Assembly: GCF_001650905.1 (NCBI RefSeq)
Contig: NZ_LXYG01000017.1
Location: 248,001-312,000 of the forward strand
Source of the DNA: Balneola sp. EhC07
GTDB taxonomy: Bacteria; Bacteroidota; Rhodothermia; Balneolales; Balneolaceae
Direction of reading: 5' to 3'
Length of the DNA stretch: 64,000 nt
Shown here: one piece after another, positions 34,341 through 44,134 of the stretch
How positions within the stretch are numbered: position 1 is the first letter of the stretch
Layout of the letters: every line of letters begins with the position of its first letter
Notes under the pieces: generated by a model
Told to the model about the DNA's origin: nothing
Databases searched by the model: none
The model's input: the letters and a program-made list of their open reading frames with translations, nothing else
Program-made: the position numbers and the translations under genes

Positions 34341-35411
34341 TTAATTTCTCAGGAATCTATACTGCAACGAAATTCTATGCGTATAACCCAAATTACTAGA
34401 CGTTCCCGCAAAGCTGGCAAAGCCGTAATCAAGATTGAATTTCAGGAGTTGAACGCCTAATCCCAACGTTGGAGAAACCGAAAAACCGCCCTCAGGATCG
34501 GTTATAAAATCGGTAATACCTGTTCTGAAACTGATCACATCTTTGTAAGTAAGTTCTGCTCCCACATGAGGTTCAATACTCATTTTGCCGGAGTTTATAT
34601 AGTAAGTTTGTCGGTTTTCAAAAAGCAGGTCGGTATCAATGGCAGTAATAAGATCAAAATCATTGAAAGTGAAATTCTTCGATATTCCCAATTTTATGGA
34701 AGGAAGCACATATTCGTTTTGTCCGCTAGGAATGGAATCATCAAACACTTCCTGAAATCCTGCAAACTCATCTTCATCTACAGTCCACATTTTTTGCATG
34801 GTGGTTGCATCGCGAATAGCGAATCCAAGATCAACGATCTCTGTTTTCAATTGCGCTCCAACATCCAGGCTATAACCCCAGGCTTGTGCAAACGGTCCTA
34901 ACCGCTGGTTGATGATCTTAGCGGTAATTCCATAAGAAAACCTTTCATCGCTTTGTTTTGCAAAAGAGAAAAACAGCGCAAGATCGGCGGCGCTAAAACG
35001 TGTTATATAATCTTCAGGATTTTCACGAGGCTGGTTTCGATCTGCATCCCATGCGTTTAAAGTATTGGCAATATTATCTACACCTTGGCGAAAGAAACTT
35101 ACAGAAAACACAGCATTTCCGGATTGAAGAGGAATTGCAAATGCTCCGTAATCGTACCCAACAATACCATCAAATCGCTCTGAATGCATGTAAATTGCTT
35201 GCGGCTCAGTTATATTGGATAGCCCGGCCACATTCCAGTATCCTGCGGTTACATCACTTGTAAGTGAAGAATGAGCAGAACCCATTCCTAAAGCGCGAGC
35301 TCCGGCACCAGTGCTTAAGAAATCATTTCCATACTTCGCCAATGACGACTGAGCGGAAGTTTGAAAAGATAAAACTAATAAAAAGATAAGCGCTGAGAGA
35401 AGGCTTTTCAT
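34341..35411 (-). CDS. PorV/PorQ-like outer-membrane protein
   Basis: A 356-residue beta-barrel protein with a signal peptide (about 1-20). The mature N-terminus has the family hallmark GAGARALGMGSAHSSLTSDVTAGYWNVAGLS, in which the G-A-R-A-x-G-M-G and the W-N-x-A-G-L are typical. The PorV/PorQ family includes T9SS components and related barrels. The final residue Asn follows an aromatic strand. A T9SS-type subtilase is encoded about 3 kb away, in keeping with a functional T9SS. Which of PorV, PorQ or a relative it is cannot be settled here. Confidence 0.82.
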   Translation of the reverse strand: MKSLLSALIFLLVLSFQTSAQSSLAKYGNDFLSTGAGARALGMGSAHSSLTSDVTAGYWNVAGLSNITEPQAIYMHSERFDGIVGYDYGAFAIPLQSGNAVFSVSFFRQGVDNIANTLNAWDADRNQPRENPEDYITRFSAADLALFFSFAKQSDERFSYGITAKIINQRLGPFAQAWGYSLDVGAQLKTEIVDLGFAIRDATTMQKMWTVDEDEFAGFQEVFDDSIPSGQNEYVLPSIKLGISKNFTFNDFDLITAIDTDLLFENRQTYYINSGKMSIEPHVGAELTYKDVISFRTGITDFITDPEGGFSVSPTLGLGVQLLKFNLDYGFASFAGTSSNLGYTHRISLQYRFLRN

Positions 35412-35599
35412 CTAATGCTGCAATAAAATACTTAAAGGTTTACAGTAGCGCTTTAACGATATATTGGTATACTTATTTGGTGATTTTTTACCGGTTCCAA
35501 ATGTTGCGGAGAGAGCCAGTATTTCTTAGTATAAGCACACGTTCTCGAAAGGGCAAGATTGGATAAAAAATTGTCCTAAATAACTCTAATTACGTATTC

Positions 35600-36715
35600 A
35601 TGAAATTTTCTGTATCAAGCAACGAACTCAACAAAGGGCTGTCAGCTGTAATTGGCGCTGTGCCTTCAAAAGCTACACTACCGATTTTAGAAACCATTCT
35701 TTTTGAATTTGAAGATGGGAAACTGAAATTATCAGCAACGGATCTTGAAATTGCAATCGTAGAATATATTGATGCAGACATTGAAGAAGAAGGGTCTGTA
35801 GCTATTCCGGCACGCCGACTTCTGGAAACTTTACGTCAGCTTCCCAATATCACGGTTTTCTTTACAGTTGATGAGCGAAAGAACATCAATTTCAGAACTG
35901 ATAAAGGGAATTATAAACTTGTTGGTGATGATGCAGATGAATTTCCTGAAATACCAACTTTAGAAGGTGGTGTTGAGATCAGTGCTTCTACCGATAATAT
36001 TAATAATGCTATTGATAAGACATTGTTTGCTGTTTCAAGCGATGACCTTCGTCCTGCTATGATGGGGGTTTATTTTAAGATCGGAACCGAAGAAAGTAAG
36101 TTTGTAGCTACTGATGGATACCGCTTGGTTGAGTATGTAAACAAAGAGATCAAAGGAAGTGCAGAAACAGAGTTTATCGTACCTGACAAAGCACTTGGAT
36201 TGGTTCAAAAAACAACGAGCGGTGAAGAGTGTGAGATCACAGTTACAACCGATCATGCAAGATTTAAGAGTGAAAATACTATCGTGATCACCAGACTGAT
36301 CAACGAACAGTATCCGAATTATGATTCTGTGATTCCGCGGGACAACAACAAATTCCTGACTATCTCCAAAGAGCAAATGCTTTCTACTGTTCGTCGTGTT
36401 GCTATTTTCTCGAGTTCAACAACCCGACAAATTCGTCTTGAACTGGCTACTGATAAACTTACGATCAGAGCAGAAGATTTGGATATGAGCAGTGAAGCGA
36501 AAGAAACGATTGCTTGTGAATACTCAAATGATGAGCTTGAAATTGGCTTTAATGCAAAGTATTTAGGTGATGTTCTCAGTAACATTGATGATGATGAAGT
36601 GAGTTTTGAATTTTCATCCCCTAATCGTGCAGGTATCGTTCGACCATCAGAAAAAAGCGATCACGAAGAAATTCTTATGGTAGTTATGCCTGTTATGTTG
36701 AATAACTATTCTTAA
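35600..36715 (+). CDS. dnaN: DNA polymerase III beta subunit (sliding clamp)
   Basis: A 371-residue protein with the three-domain clamp layout. The start MKFSVSSNELNKGLSAVIGAVPSKATLPILE and ATDLEIAI are canonical, and it ends in EILMVVMPVMLNNYS, matching the C-terminal V-x-P-M-R/L block. It is not next to dnaA here. Its TAA overlaps the ATG of the next gene (TAATG), so dnaN and the SAM hydroxide adenosyltransferase are translationally coupled. Confidence 0.97.
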   Translation: MKFSVSSNELNKGLSAVIGAVPSKATLPILETILFEFEDGKLKLSATDLEIAIVEYIDADIEEEGSVAIPARRLLETLRQLPNITVFFTVDERKNINFRTDKGNYKLVGDDADEFPEIPTLEGGVEISASTDNINNAIDKTLFAVSSDDLRPAMMGVYFKIGTEESKFVATDGYRLVEYVNKEIKGSAETEFIVPDKALGLVQKTTSGEECEITVTTDHARFKSENTIVITRLINEQYPNYDSVIPRDNNKFLTISKEQMLSTVRRVAIFSSSTTRQIRLELATDKLTIRAEDLDMSSEAKETIACEYSNDELEIGFNAKYLGDVLSNIDDDEVSFEFSSPNRAGIVRPSEKSDHEEILMVVMPVMLNNYS

Positions 36716-37503
36716 TGAGCCAAATAATTACGCTTACTACCGATTTTGGTCTTCAGGATCAATATGTAAGTTCGATGAAGGCGATAATTCTGGGTTTAGC
36801 TCCTGATGTTCGCCTCATTGATATTTCACATGATATTCCTGCACAGGATATTATGGCGGGAGCATGGGTAATTCGCAATTCAGCTTTTCTTTTTCCAAAG
36901 AACACCGTGCATCTGGTTGTTGTGGATCCGGGTGTAGGCACAGAGCGTCACCCAATCGTTCTAAAAGTTAACGATCAATATTTTGTAGGTCCGGACAACG
37001 GAATTTTTTCGCTTTTCTATAGTGAGTTCGAGTACGAAGCCATAAAGCTGAATAAATCAAAGTATTGGAGAAAAGAACGATCCAGAACATTTCATGGCAG
37101 AGATATTTTTGCTCCGGTAGCAGCTCATCTTATCAATGGAGTTTCTCTTAAAGAACTTGGCGATCCGATTAAAGATCTGGTCACTTATCATTGGGCAGTT
37201 CCAATTGGGGATAAAGATGGTCTTCAGGGTTGGGTAGTTCATATTGATCGCTTTGGAAATCTGATCACAAATATTTCTGAAGAGCTTATTGAAGATATGA
37301 TCGGGAGGAGAAAGGTCCGGATCTACGTTGGAAATACCATGATCGATCATTTGGTGAATACATTCGGGGATGTTGAGGAAGGCGATCCGGCAGCATTTAT
37401 AGGAAGTTCTGGGATGTTGGAAATCGGTATAAATAAAGGAAATGCCGCAAAGCTTTTAAGTGTTGATAAAGGTGCACAGGTGTCGTTAGTACTTCAAAAA
37501 TGA
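36715..37503 (+). CDS. SAM hydroxide adenosyltransferase (DUF62/chlorinase-fluorinase-like)
   Basis: A 262-residue protein of the DUF62 family: TLTTDFGLQDQYVSSMKAII, VVDPGVGTERHPI, GPDNGIFS, FHGRDIFAPVAAHL and IDRFGNLITNI are all present. Most members hydrolyse S-adenosylmethionine to adenosine and methionine; true halogenases are rare. The F-H-G-R-D motif is that of the hydroxide adenosyltransferase type. The gene is coupled to dnaN and followed 61 bases later by a methyltransferase. Confidence 0.92.
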   Translation: MSQIITLTTDFGLQDQYVSSMKAIILGLAPDVRLIDISHDIPAQDIMAGAWVIRNSAFLFPKNTVHLVVVDPGVGTERHPIVLKVNDQYFVGPDNGIFSLFYSEFEYEAIKLNKSKYWRKERSRTFHGRDIFAPVAAHLINGVSLKELGDPIKDLVTYHWAVPIGDKDGLQGWVVHIDRFGNLITNISEELIEDMIGRRKVRIYVGNTMIDHLVNTFGDVEEGDPAAFIGSSGMLEIGINKGNAAKLLSVDKGAQVSLVLQK

Positions 37504-37564
37504 GTACGTAACACCAAAGCAGTAATCACGTACTGTTTCCCCGAATAAAAGACGGAAAGGACAT

Positions 37565-38371
37565 ATGAGCTTTGAATTAAAATCTCCGGAAAACGAAAGA
37601 GCAGCCATTCAGGTACCGAAAGAAATTTCGAACCTGACCAAACCCTTTAACGGAACTTTGTGCTCTCAGGATGGAGATGAATACGATGTAAAAAATAACA
37701 TCATCGATATTTTAGGTGGACAGCCTGATTTCTCCAGTTTAGCATCTTATACCAATCATTGGAAACTGACTGCTACTATTTATGAAGAGATTTGGCGAAA
37801 GCGCTCTCTTTCTTTGTTAACAGGAGAAGATTTTCCGATCGAAAAAGAACATGAATTGCTTATCGAATGGACAGAGCCCAAAGAAAACGGTCTATATCTA
37901 GATCTTGGGTGTTCAACAGCGCTTTATGGCAGAGCACTAAAAGCTGCGCAATCCAAAGCAGATATTGTAGGTTTGGACTTTTCTATGCAGATGTTAGAAG
38001 AAGCACGGTTAAAAGCAGAAGCTGATGAAACCAATCTTTTCTTTGTAAGAGCAGATGGTAAAGAAATGCCGTTCTTCAGTAAAACCTTTGACGGAATTGT
38101 GATGGGTGGAACTCTAAATGAACTCACCGAAGAGTTAAAAGTTTTGTATGAAGCTCGCAGAGTTTTGAAAGAGGATGGAGTTCTTTTTATGATGCATCTG
38201 ATAAAAGCCGATGCCTGGTACGGAAGATTACTTCAGGAGTCGATGGGAATCGGAGGGATCAAGTTCTGGACTAAAGATGAAAGCAACAAACTGTTCAAAC
38301 AAGCCGGCTTCAAAGTTGATGAACAGATCACTAGAGGAATTGTCTGTTTTACAAGGTTAAAAGCAAGTTAA
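37565..38371 (+). CDS. Class I SAM-dependent methyltransferase
   Basis: A 268-residue protein. After about 100 residues comes the nucleotide-binding YLDLGCSTALYGRAL motif, then IVGLDFSMQMLEEAR and a GTLNELTEE region (motif IV position), with a C-terminal FKVDEQITRGIVCF strand: a Methyltransf_11-like fold. The N-terminal part (residues 35-60, with C-S-Q-D-G-D-E-Y-D-V) resembles the small N-terminal zinc-like segment of ubiquinone/menaquinone-type methyltransferases but lacks the second Cys pair. Substrate unknown. AAAGGACAT before the ATG is a good ribosome binding site and repeats the sequence before the first gene of the window. Confidence 0.88.
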   Translation: MSFELKSPENERAAIQVPKEISNLTKPFNGTLCSQDGDEYDVKNNIIDILGGQPDFSSLASYTNHWKLTATIYEEIWRKRSLSLLTGEDFPIEKEHELLIEWTEPKENGLYLDLGCSTALYGRALKAAQSKADIVGLDFSMQMLEEARLKAEADETNLFFVRADGKEMPFFSKTFDGIVMGGTLNELTEELKVLYEARRVLKEDGVLFMMHLIKADAWYGRLLQESMGIGGIKFWTKDESNKLFKQAGFKVDEQITRGIVCFTRLKAS

Positions 38372-38395
38372 AAGTGCTATTTATTGTAGTATAGT

Positions 38396-38403
38396 TATAT
38401 TTG
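38396..38403 (+). promoter_or_regulatory. Possible -7 promoter element (TAnnTTTG type)
   Basis: TATATTTG matches the Bacteroidota -7 consensus TAnnTTTG and lies 18 bases before the preferred ATG (38422) of the subtilase gene. No convincing -33 TTTG is visible at the usual distance, so this is tentative. Confidence 0.3.
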
Positions 38404-38421
38404 TGGCGGTTTAAGATTTAT

Positions 38422-41400
38422 ATGCGTCAACCTAACTATACATATCATCTCAAGATTGCGGCAGTACTGATTTTTATGATACAGTACTCTTCTTTATCGA
38501 ACGCTCAGGATTTTAAACCGCAAGAACTTCTTGAATTTGCAGGCTCTAAAAAGGAAGAATTTTCTAAGCAAAAGAAGATAAAAAACATCCCTTTTTTCCA
38601 ATTCTACAGCTTTAAAGATGGAAAGCTTCCCGTCATATATCAAAGTTCAAATCTGGAAATGGCGAGAGCTCTCAAAAACGATTTTCTTTGGAGTGGCGGA
38701 GTTTCGGGATTATCACTTTCAGGAAGCGGCCAGATCATTGGCTATTGGGATGAAGATCAACCCAGACTCACCCATCAGGAATACTCTGGAAGAGTTAGTT
38801 TTCTAGATTCTGAAAGTGGCACAAATGATGATCACGCTACTCAAATGGTTGGAACCATGATCGCTACGGGTATGGATGCTGATGCCCGTGGAATGGCGAA
38901 TGCTGCGGAAGTTGAGGCTTATAACTGGAACAATGACATTGGCGAAATGGCACAGGCCGCAGCAGATAGTTTAACGGGTTCGGCTCATCCTTATGCAGAG
39001 ATCGCAGGGTGGACAACTTCATCAACAGTTTGCGGAAGCGGATATACATGGTACTCTCTGGAATCAGAGAATCCCTCAAAGGCGTATCAATTCGGCTATT
39101 ATAATTCTCAGGCTCAGGATTGGGATAGCGTGGCTTACTTAGCTCCCGATTATTTGATAGTAAAAGCGGCGGGAAATATAAGAGGTATTGGTCCGGAATC
39201 TCAGCCAGTAAAACACTGGAAGATCGATTCAAACCTGAACTGTTTTGAAGATTCAACAAGTGTTCGTCAGATAAATGGAGGAGAAGATGGGTTTGAATCT
39301 ATATCCGGATCTTCAGTTTCAAAAAATGTATTGGTTGTTGGCGCAGTTCAAAGTTCCATTAATGATTTTTCAGTTCTTAGTTCAATTATACCGACCGATG
39401 GTTCAGGGTTTGGGCCCACTGATGATGGAAGAATAAAACCTGACATAGTTGTTCCTTCCGGGGCTTATACTTCTTCGGCATCTTCTAATAGCGCTTATTC
39501 AAATTCCTCCGGAACTTCTTCATCAACCGCAGCGGTGGCAGGCTCTGTAGCTTTAATTCGTGAACATTATCAAAATCTGAATGCAGATACTCTTTCTTCA
39601 GCTTCAATAAGAGCGTTGCTTGCACATTCAGCAGATGATGTGGGTGTAGAAGGTCCCGACTATAAAATGGGCTGGGGATTGATGAATACCGAAAGAGCAG
39701 TGAGATTTCTGTCTGCGAATCATGCTGATAATGATTGGGCGGTTTTGAAAGACACGGTTCTTAACTCATCGAATATGATTCAGATAAACTACGAGCACAC
39801 ATCCACAAAGCCATTTATAGTTACTATTGCATGGACAGATGCGAAAGGAAGTGTGTCGGTTTCTGGAGATGATCCCGAAGATATTATTCTGGTAAACGAT
39901 CTGGATTTACAGGTCAGTGATCCTAATTCAACGGTGTTCTCGCCTTGGGTACTGGATAAGAATAATCCGGGAAATGCAGCTGCAACGGGAGACAACGACG
40001 TAGATAATATTGAACAAATCTATATTTCAGAACCTGTTTCGGGAGAATATTCGATAACAATTTCTCATGAAGGTGCTTTGCAATCAGGAAGCCAAAAGGT
40101 TTCAGTTCTGATCAGCGAGGCAGAACCCCGAGTTTCGTTTTCCACGATTTCAGATGGTAATTGGTCAGATTCCGGAACCTGGTTAAATGGAAACATTCCA
40201 TCTTCAATAACTGATGAAGCGGTAATAAAGCACAGCGTAACTTTAACCGGAGATGTTACAATTGGAAGCATTTCGTTCGACGGAATAAATTCAGAGCTCA
40301 AATTAAACGGGCGTGCTTTAAGTATTTATGGGTCTCATCAAAAGAGTTCGGGGAAAGGATTTTCAGGCGACAGTTTATCTAAAATTACAGTATATGGGTG
40401 GGAAGAAGGCTCCGATCCTCTTGAATTCAATTCCGGAAAAGGAAAACTATCTGATTTGAAAGTTGATGTCTCTACAGATACTGTTGAGATCGGATCAAGC
40501 TTGAATATTTATCAAAAACTAGATCTTGAAGCCGGATCACTAAAACAAACAGTCGGTGAATTAACTCTAATTTCTGATGAAAACAATACTGCGCAATTGA
40601 TCAAGAATGGAGGAAAACTAATTTCAGATCTTGTGTATTCCAGAGCATATACGGAGGAAGCTTCCGGTTGGAGAATGATCTCTTCACCTTTCAATGATGC
40701 GAATTTCAGCTCACTAAATGAATCTTTTTTTACTCAGGGAGGTAGTTGGGCTTCAAATATGGCATCAGCCCCGAACTCAAGTTTATGGTTGTTTGATTCC
40801 GGTAATCAGAATTTCAATGGGCATTACGGAGCTGATTCAACTTTCACTTCCGGCAAAGGGTACTTGTTTTATATGTTCAAAACGGATCCCAACGGACAAC
40901 AAATATTGCCTGCTAATCTTGAAATGAAAGGCTCTGAGCCGGATTCTCTAACTTTAGATCTTTATAGAGGTTCGCATGATTCACTGAGTTACAACCTGAT
41001 CGGTAATCCATTTGCGGGAACTTTGGATTGGCATGAGATCGTGAATGATGGAACAGATTTAGCTACGAGTTATGCAATTTGGGATCCTGCAGTTTCTTCA
41101 GGTGATGGGAGTTCGGGATTCAAATATTATAACATGTCAGGTGAGATTGGATCTGCAGGAAGGTATATAGCACCGATGCAGGGATTTTTTGTTCAAGCTA
41201 TTAACGAAAATTCAGAACTAAGGTTTAATCAGTCTCAGAAAACGGAAAGCAGTCCTGATAAGTTTGGTAAAAAACGAGCATCAGAATCAGTAACATACAT
41301 TAATCTAAAATTGTTCAGGGAATCGGATATTCCTCTTGATGATCAGGCGCATATTGTGTTCAGTGACAGAGGAAGTTTAGGCAGAGACGTGTTTGATGTG

Positions 41401-42018
41401 GATAGAATACGGTCACTAAATCAGAATAAGAGCAGCATATCTTTTTTATCAGAAAAGAAAGATCTAAGAGTGTTTGAAGGAAGACCTGTTGATATTGAAA
41501 ATGATAAGATCGATCTGAGAGTAGAATTAAATAGCACGGGATATTATAGCATCAGCGCAGGAAAAATGGAAAATATCCCGGAAGATTGGGAGATTAAATT
41601 GACCGACAAGAAGGTTAATAAATCGGTAAACCTCAGAGAAAGAGATGAATACGAATTTTATTTTGATGGAGATGATGAGGGCGTTTCAGAACGATTTTAT
41701 ATAGAAGTAAGTCGAAGTATCAGCTCATTAAATGAAGAAAAAGAAAATATCCCAAGTTCTTTTCGACTAAAGCAAAATTATCCTAACCCATTTAATCCGG
41801 TAACGGTTATAGAATATGAACTTCCAATACAGTCGGATATAAAAATTGAAGTTTTTGATATCCTGGGAAGATTGTCGACTACACTGGTTGATGAAAGAAA
41901 GTCAGCCGGATTCCATTCAGTTCAATTTAATGCCCGTAATTTTTCAAGTGGCGCGTACTTTTACAGAATTAAAGCCGGAGATTTTGTGCAGATAAAATCA
42001 ATGATGCTGATCAAATAA
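38422..42018 (+). CDS. S8-family serine peptidase (subtilase) with T9SS C-terminal sorting domain
   Basis: A secreted protein of about 1198 residues. A signal peptide (about 1-29) is followed by an S8 domain, with catalytic Asp in GYWDED (near 110), His in DDHATQM (near 138) and Ser in SGTSSST (near 363). Beta-sandwich domains follow (ISHEGALQSGSQKVSV), and then a 90-residue C-terminal domain with NYPNPFNPVTVIEYELP and VFDILG, the T9SS type A sorting signal. The protein is thus likely secreted or surface-anchored by T9SS after signal-peptide export. ATG 38422 is preferred over TTG 38401, which would add 7 residues. It is the last gene of a forward run from dnaN. Confidence 0.93.
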   Translation: MRQPNYTYHLKIAAVLIFMIQYSSLSNAQDFKPQELLEFAGSKKEEFSKQKKIKNIPFFQFYSFKDGKLPVIYQSSNLEMARALKNDFLWSGGVSGLSLSGSGQIIGYWDEDQPRLTHQEYSGRVSFLDSESGTNDDHATQMVGTMIATGMDADARGMANAAEVEAYNWNNDIGEMAQAAADSLTGSAHPYAEIAGWTTSSTVCGSGYTWYSLESENPSKAYQFGYYNSQAQDWDSVAYLAPDYLIVKAAGNIRGIGPESQPVKHWKIDSNLNCFEDSTSVRQINGGEDGFESISGSSVSKNVLVVGAVQSSINDFSVLSSIIPTDGSGFGPTDDGRIKPDIVVPSGAYTSSASSNSAYSNSSGTSSSTAAVAGSVALIREHYQNLNADTLSSASIRALLAHSADDVGVEGPDYKMGWGLMNTERAVRFLSANHADNDWAVLKDTVLNSSNMIQINYEHTSTKPFIVTIAWTDAKGSVSVSGDDPEDIILVNDLDLQVSDPNSTVFSPWVLDKNNPGNAAATGDNDVDNIEQIYISEPVSGEYSITISHEGALQSGSQKVSVLISEAEPRVSFSTISDGNWSDSGTWLNGNIPSSITDEAVIKHSVTLTGDVTIGSISFDGINSELKLNGRALSIYGSHQKSSGKGFSGDSLSKITVYGWEEGSDPLEFNSGKGKLSDLKVDVSTDTVEIGSSLNIYQKLDLEAGSLKQTVGELTLISDENNTAQLIKNGGKLISDLVYSRAYTEEASGWRMISSPFNDANFSSLNESFFTQGGSWASNMASAPNSSLWLFDSGNQNFNGHYGADSTFTSGKGYLFYMFKTDPNGQQILPANLEMKGSEPDSLTLDLYRGSHDSLSYNLIGNPFAGTLDWHEIVNDGTDLATSYAIWDPAVSSGDGSSGFKYYNMSGEIGSAGRYIAPMQGFFVQAINENSELRFNQSQKTESSPDKFGKKRASESVTYINLKLFRESDIPLDDQAHIVFSDRGSLGRDVFDVDRIRSLNQNKSSISFLSEKKDLRVFEGRPVDIENDKIDLRVELNSTGYYSISAGKMENIPEDWEIKLTDKKVNKSVNLRERDEYEFYFDGDDEGVSERFYIEVSRSISSLNEEKENIPSSFRLKQNYPNPFNPVTVIEYELPIQSDIKIEVFDILGRLSTTLVDERKSAGFHSVQFNARNFSSGAYFYRIKAGDFVQIKSMMLIK

Positions 42019-42029
42019 CCGAGTCACAA

Positions 42030-43658
42030 TCACATATTTTCCGGTGCAGAAATTCCAAGGATAGTTAGTCCATTTCGAAGAACCTGAGCCGTTGCCTTTG
42101 CCAGTTCAATTCTTGCTTGAGCCAGATCTTCATCCACACCAATAATTCTGCAATCGTGATAAAAACCTGTAAACGCTGAAGCAACATCATTCAGAAAGTT
42201 GATCAATCGATGCGGTTCACGAGCATTGGCAGCACCAGCGATCATTTCAGGAAAACGAAGGATAGTTTTGATCAGGCTTTCTTCGGAATCATGTTTCAGC
42301 AAAGAAAGATCTGCTTCTTTGGAAAACGAATATTCTTCCTCAGCTTTACGCAGAATACTGGCAATGCGAGCATGAGCATATTGAAGGTAGAATACCGGAT
42401 TTTTATCTCCGGCTTCTTTGGCTTGAGCGATATCAAATTCCAGATGTGTATTTGGTGATCTCATCAAAAAGAAAAATCGTGTTACATCAGAACCAACTTC
42501 ATCCATAAGCTCATCAAGTGTTACAAAATTCGCTTTTCGAGTACTCATCTTAAAAGGTTGGCCGTCTTTGACGATCGTTACAAACTGATAGATCACCACG
42601 TCTACTTTATCTTTATCGTAACCCAAAGCAGAAATTCCTGAAAGCACATCCGGATAGGTGGCTATGTGATCGGCGCCGAATACATCCAGACAAAGATCAT
42701 AACCACGATCCAGCTTGTTCATGTGGTAAGCAATGTCGGGAAGTCTGTAAGTCGGTTCTCCCGTGCTTTTGATCAAAACGGTGTCTTGTTCTTTACCGAA
42801 TTCGGTTGTTTTAAACCAAACAGCTCCGTCTTTGTCATAGACCAATTCTTTTTCACGAAGCTTTTCAACGGTGGAGTCTATGGAGCCATCGGCATACAAA
42901 CTATGCTCGTTGAAAAAGGAATCCATATTGATGTTCATTCGCTGAAGCGTATTACTGATATCAGCAAAAATGGCTTCTTCTGCCTTTTCTTTGAAGGGTT
43001 TCCAATCTTCAGGATTTTCAGAAAGATCTTTGTTTTCAGAAGCTAGTTCAGTTGCAATTTCTTTAATGTACTCTCCTTCATATCCGCCTTCGGGGAATTC
43101 AGATTCTTTGCCTAATTTTTCTAAATATCGGGCTTGTACACTCTGCCCCAGAACACGCATTTGTCGACCGGCATCATTGAAGTAATATTCTCTGTCTACT
43201 TCGGCTCCTGTCCACTCCAGCAATCTTGCAACGGTGTCTCCTAGTACAGCATTTCTTCCGTGCCCGACAGTCAGCGGTCCCGTTGGGTTTGCACTTACAA
43301 ACTCTACCAATACTTTTTTACCGGAGTGTTCATCTGTCCTTCCAAAGCCGGATTCAGCATCCAGAATACTCTGCAATTCATCGTATAAATAATCTTCAGC
43401 AAAACGAAAGTTTATGAATCCCGGACCTGCGATTTCTACAGAGGAAATTTTCTTTTCATCGTATTTCAATCCGTCAATGATCTGTTGCGCAATAGCTCGT
43501 GGATTATTACGAAGTGGTTTTGCCAGCATCATGGCCACATTGGTGGAAGCATCGCCGTGGCTGGCGTCTTTAGGAGCTTCCGTCTGGATTTCAGGCAGTT
43601 CTTCTAGATCAAATTGTTGTAAAGAGTCAGCGATTATTTGCTGGAGATAGTCGTTCAT
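42030..43658 (-). CDS. argS: Arginyl-tRNA synthetase
   Basis: A class I aminoacyl-tRNA synthetase of about 542 residues. It has the ArgS N-terminal tRNA-binding domain, the FVSANPTGPLTVGHGRN block with its HIGH-like VGHG (near residue 120), the KMSKS-like MSTRKANF loop (near 380) and the DALR anticodon-binding domain at the C-terminus. The furthest upstream ATG (43685) adds 9 residues; ATG at 43658 (M-N-D-Y-L-Q-Q) is closest to known ArgS starts. It is separated from the four-helix-bundle gene by repeat arms. Confidence 0.96.
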   Translation of the reverse strand: MNDYLQQIIADSLQQFDLEELPEIQTEAPKDASHGDASTNVAMMLAKPLRNNPRAIAQQIIDGLKYDEKKISSVEIAGPGFINFRFAEDYLYDELQSILDAESGFGRTDEHSGKKVLVEFVSANPTGPLTVGHGRNAVLGDTVARLLEWTGAEVDREYYFNDAGRQMRVLGQSVQARYLEKLGKESEFPEGGYEGEYIKEIATELASENKDLSENPEDWKPFKEKAEEAIFADISNTLQRMNINMDSFFNEHSLYADGSIDSTVEKLREKELVYDKDGAVWFKTTEFGKEQDTVLIKSTGEPTYRLPDIAYHMNKLDRGYDLCLDVFGADHIATYPDVLSGISALGYDKDKVDVVIYQFVTIVKDGQPFKMSTRKANFVTLDELMDEVGSDVTRFFFLMRSPNTHLEFDIAQAKEAGDKNPVFYLQYAHARIASILRKAEEEYSFSKEADLSLLKHDSEESLIKTILRFPEMIAGAANAREPHRLINFLNDVASAFTGFYHDCRIIGVDEDLAQARIELAKATAQVLRNGLTILGISAPENM

Positions 43659-43711
43659 TCTAAGATTCATTTCTGGATTCAGCATTAAGATAAGGCTGAT
43701 TCAATTAAGAA

Positions 43712-44134
43712 TTAAGAATTATTCAATGATCAATGTTTCTTTCTAATTGATTTTGAAGAAGTGATCTTAATCTTTCCGAGTATTGCCAAAATTTCTTCGA
43801 TTTCAATTAGCAATGATTCTACCATTTTTGATTCTAAAACTTCGGCGTCTCTTAATAATCTTAACCAATATTTAGTTTCTCTAGCTTCTTTATACGAAAT
43901 AGAAATCTTATGAATAAAATCCTTTTTTGATTCAGCACCTATGGCCTCTTCTGTATTAGCACCTACTGATGTTCCACTTCTTAGAATTTGCCGTGCTATA
44001 TCATATTGATTAGTAGAATTAGATAAGTATCTATTGAGCTTTACAATTCTTACAGCAAATTGATAAGTTTTATTAAGGATGATATTCTCTTTCATTATTG
44101 TAAAATATTTAATTGATCATTGAATAATTCTTAA
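43712..44134. mobile_element. Four-helix-bundle cassette bounded by 23-bp inverted repeats
   Basis: The arms at 43712-43734 and 44112-44134 are exact inverted copies (core TTCAATGATCAAT and its complement). They bound one 121-codon gene. The right arm overlaps the radC stop codon and the left arm the stop codon of the enclosed gene. The AT-rich arms could be a target repeat or true termini. No transposase is inside. Confidence 0.5.
43730..44095 (-). CDS. Four-helix-bundle protein (23S rRNA intervening-sequence protein family)
   Basis: A 121-residue helical protein of the family first found as the ORF of 23S rRNA intervening sequences. The diagnostic blocks RSGTSVGANTEEAIGAESKKDFIHKI and YKEARETKYWLRLL are intact. 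Members act as solitary four-helix bundles of unknown function and are widespread, scattered insertions in Bacteroidota genomes. Here it lies between argS and radC inside a pair of inverted repeats and runs in the same direction as both neighbours. A mobile-cassette origin is inferred. Confidence 0.92.
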   Translation of the reverse strand: MKENIILNKTYQFAVRIVKLNRYLSNSTNQYDIARQILRSGTSVGANTEEAIGAESKKDFIHKISISYKEARETKYWLRLLRDAEVLESKMVESLLIEIEEILAILGKIKITSSKSIRKKH

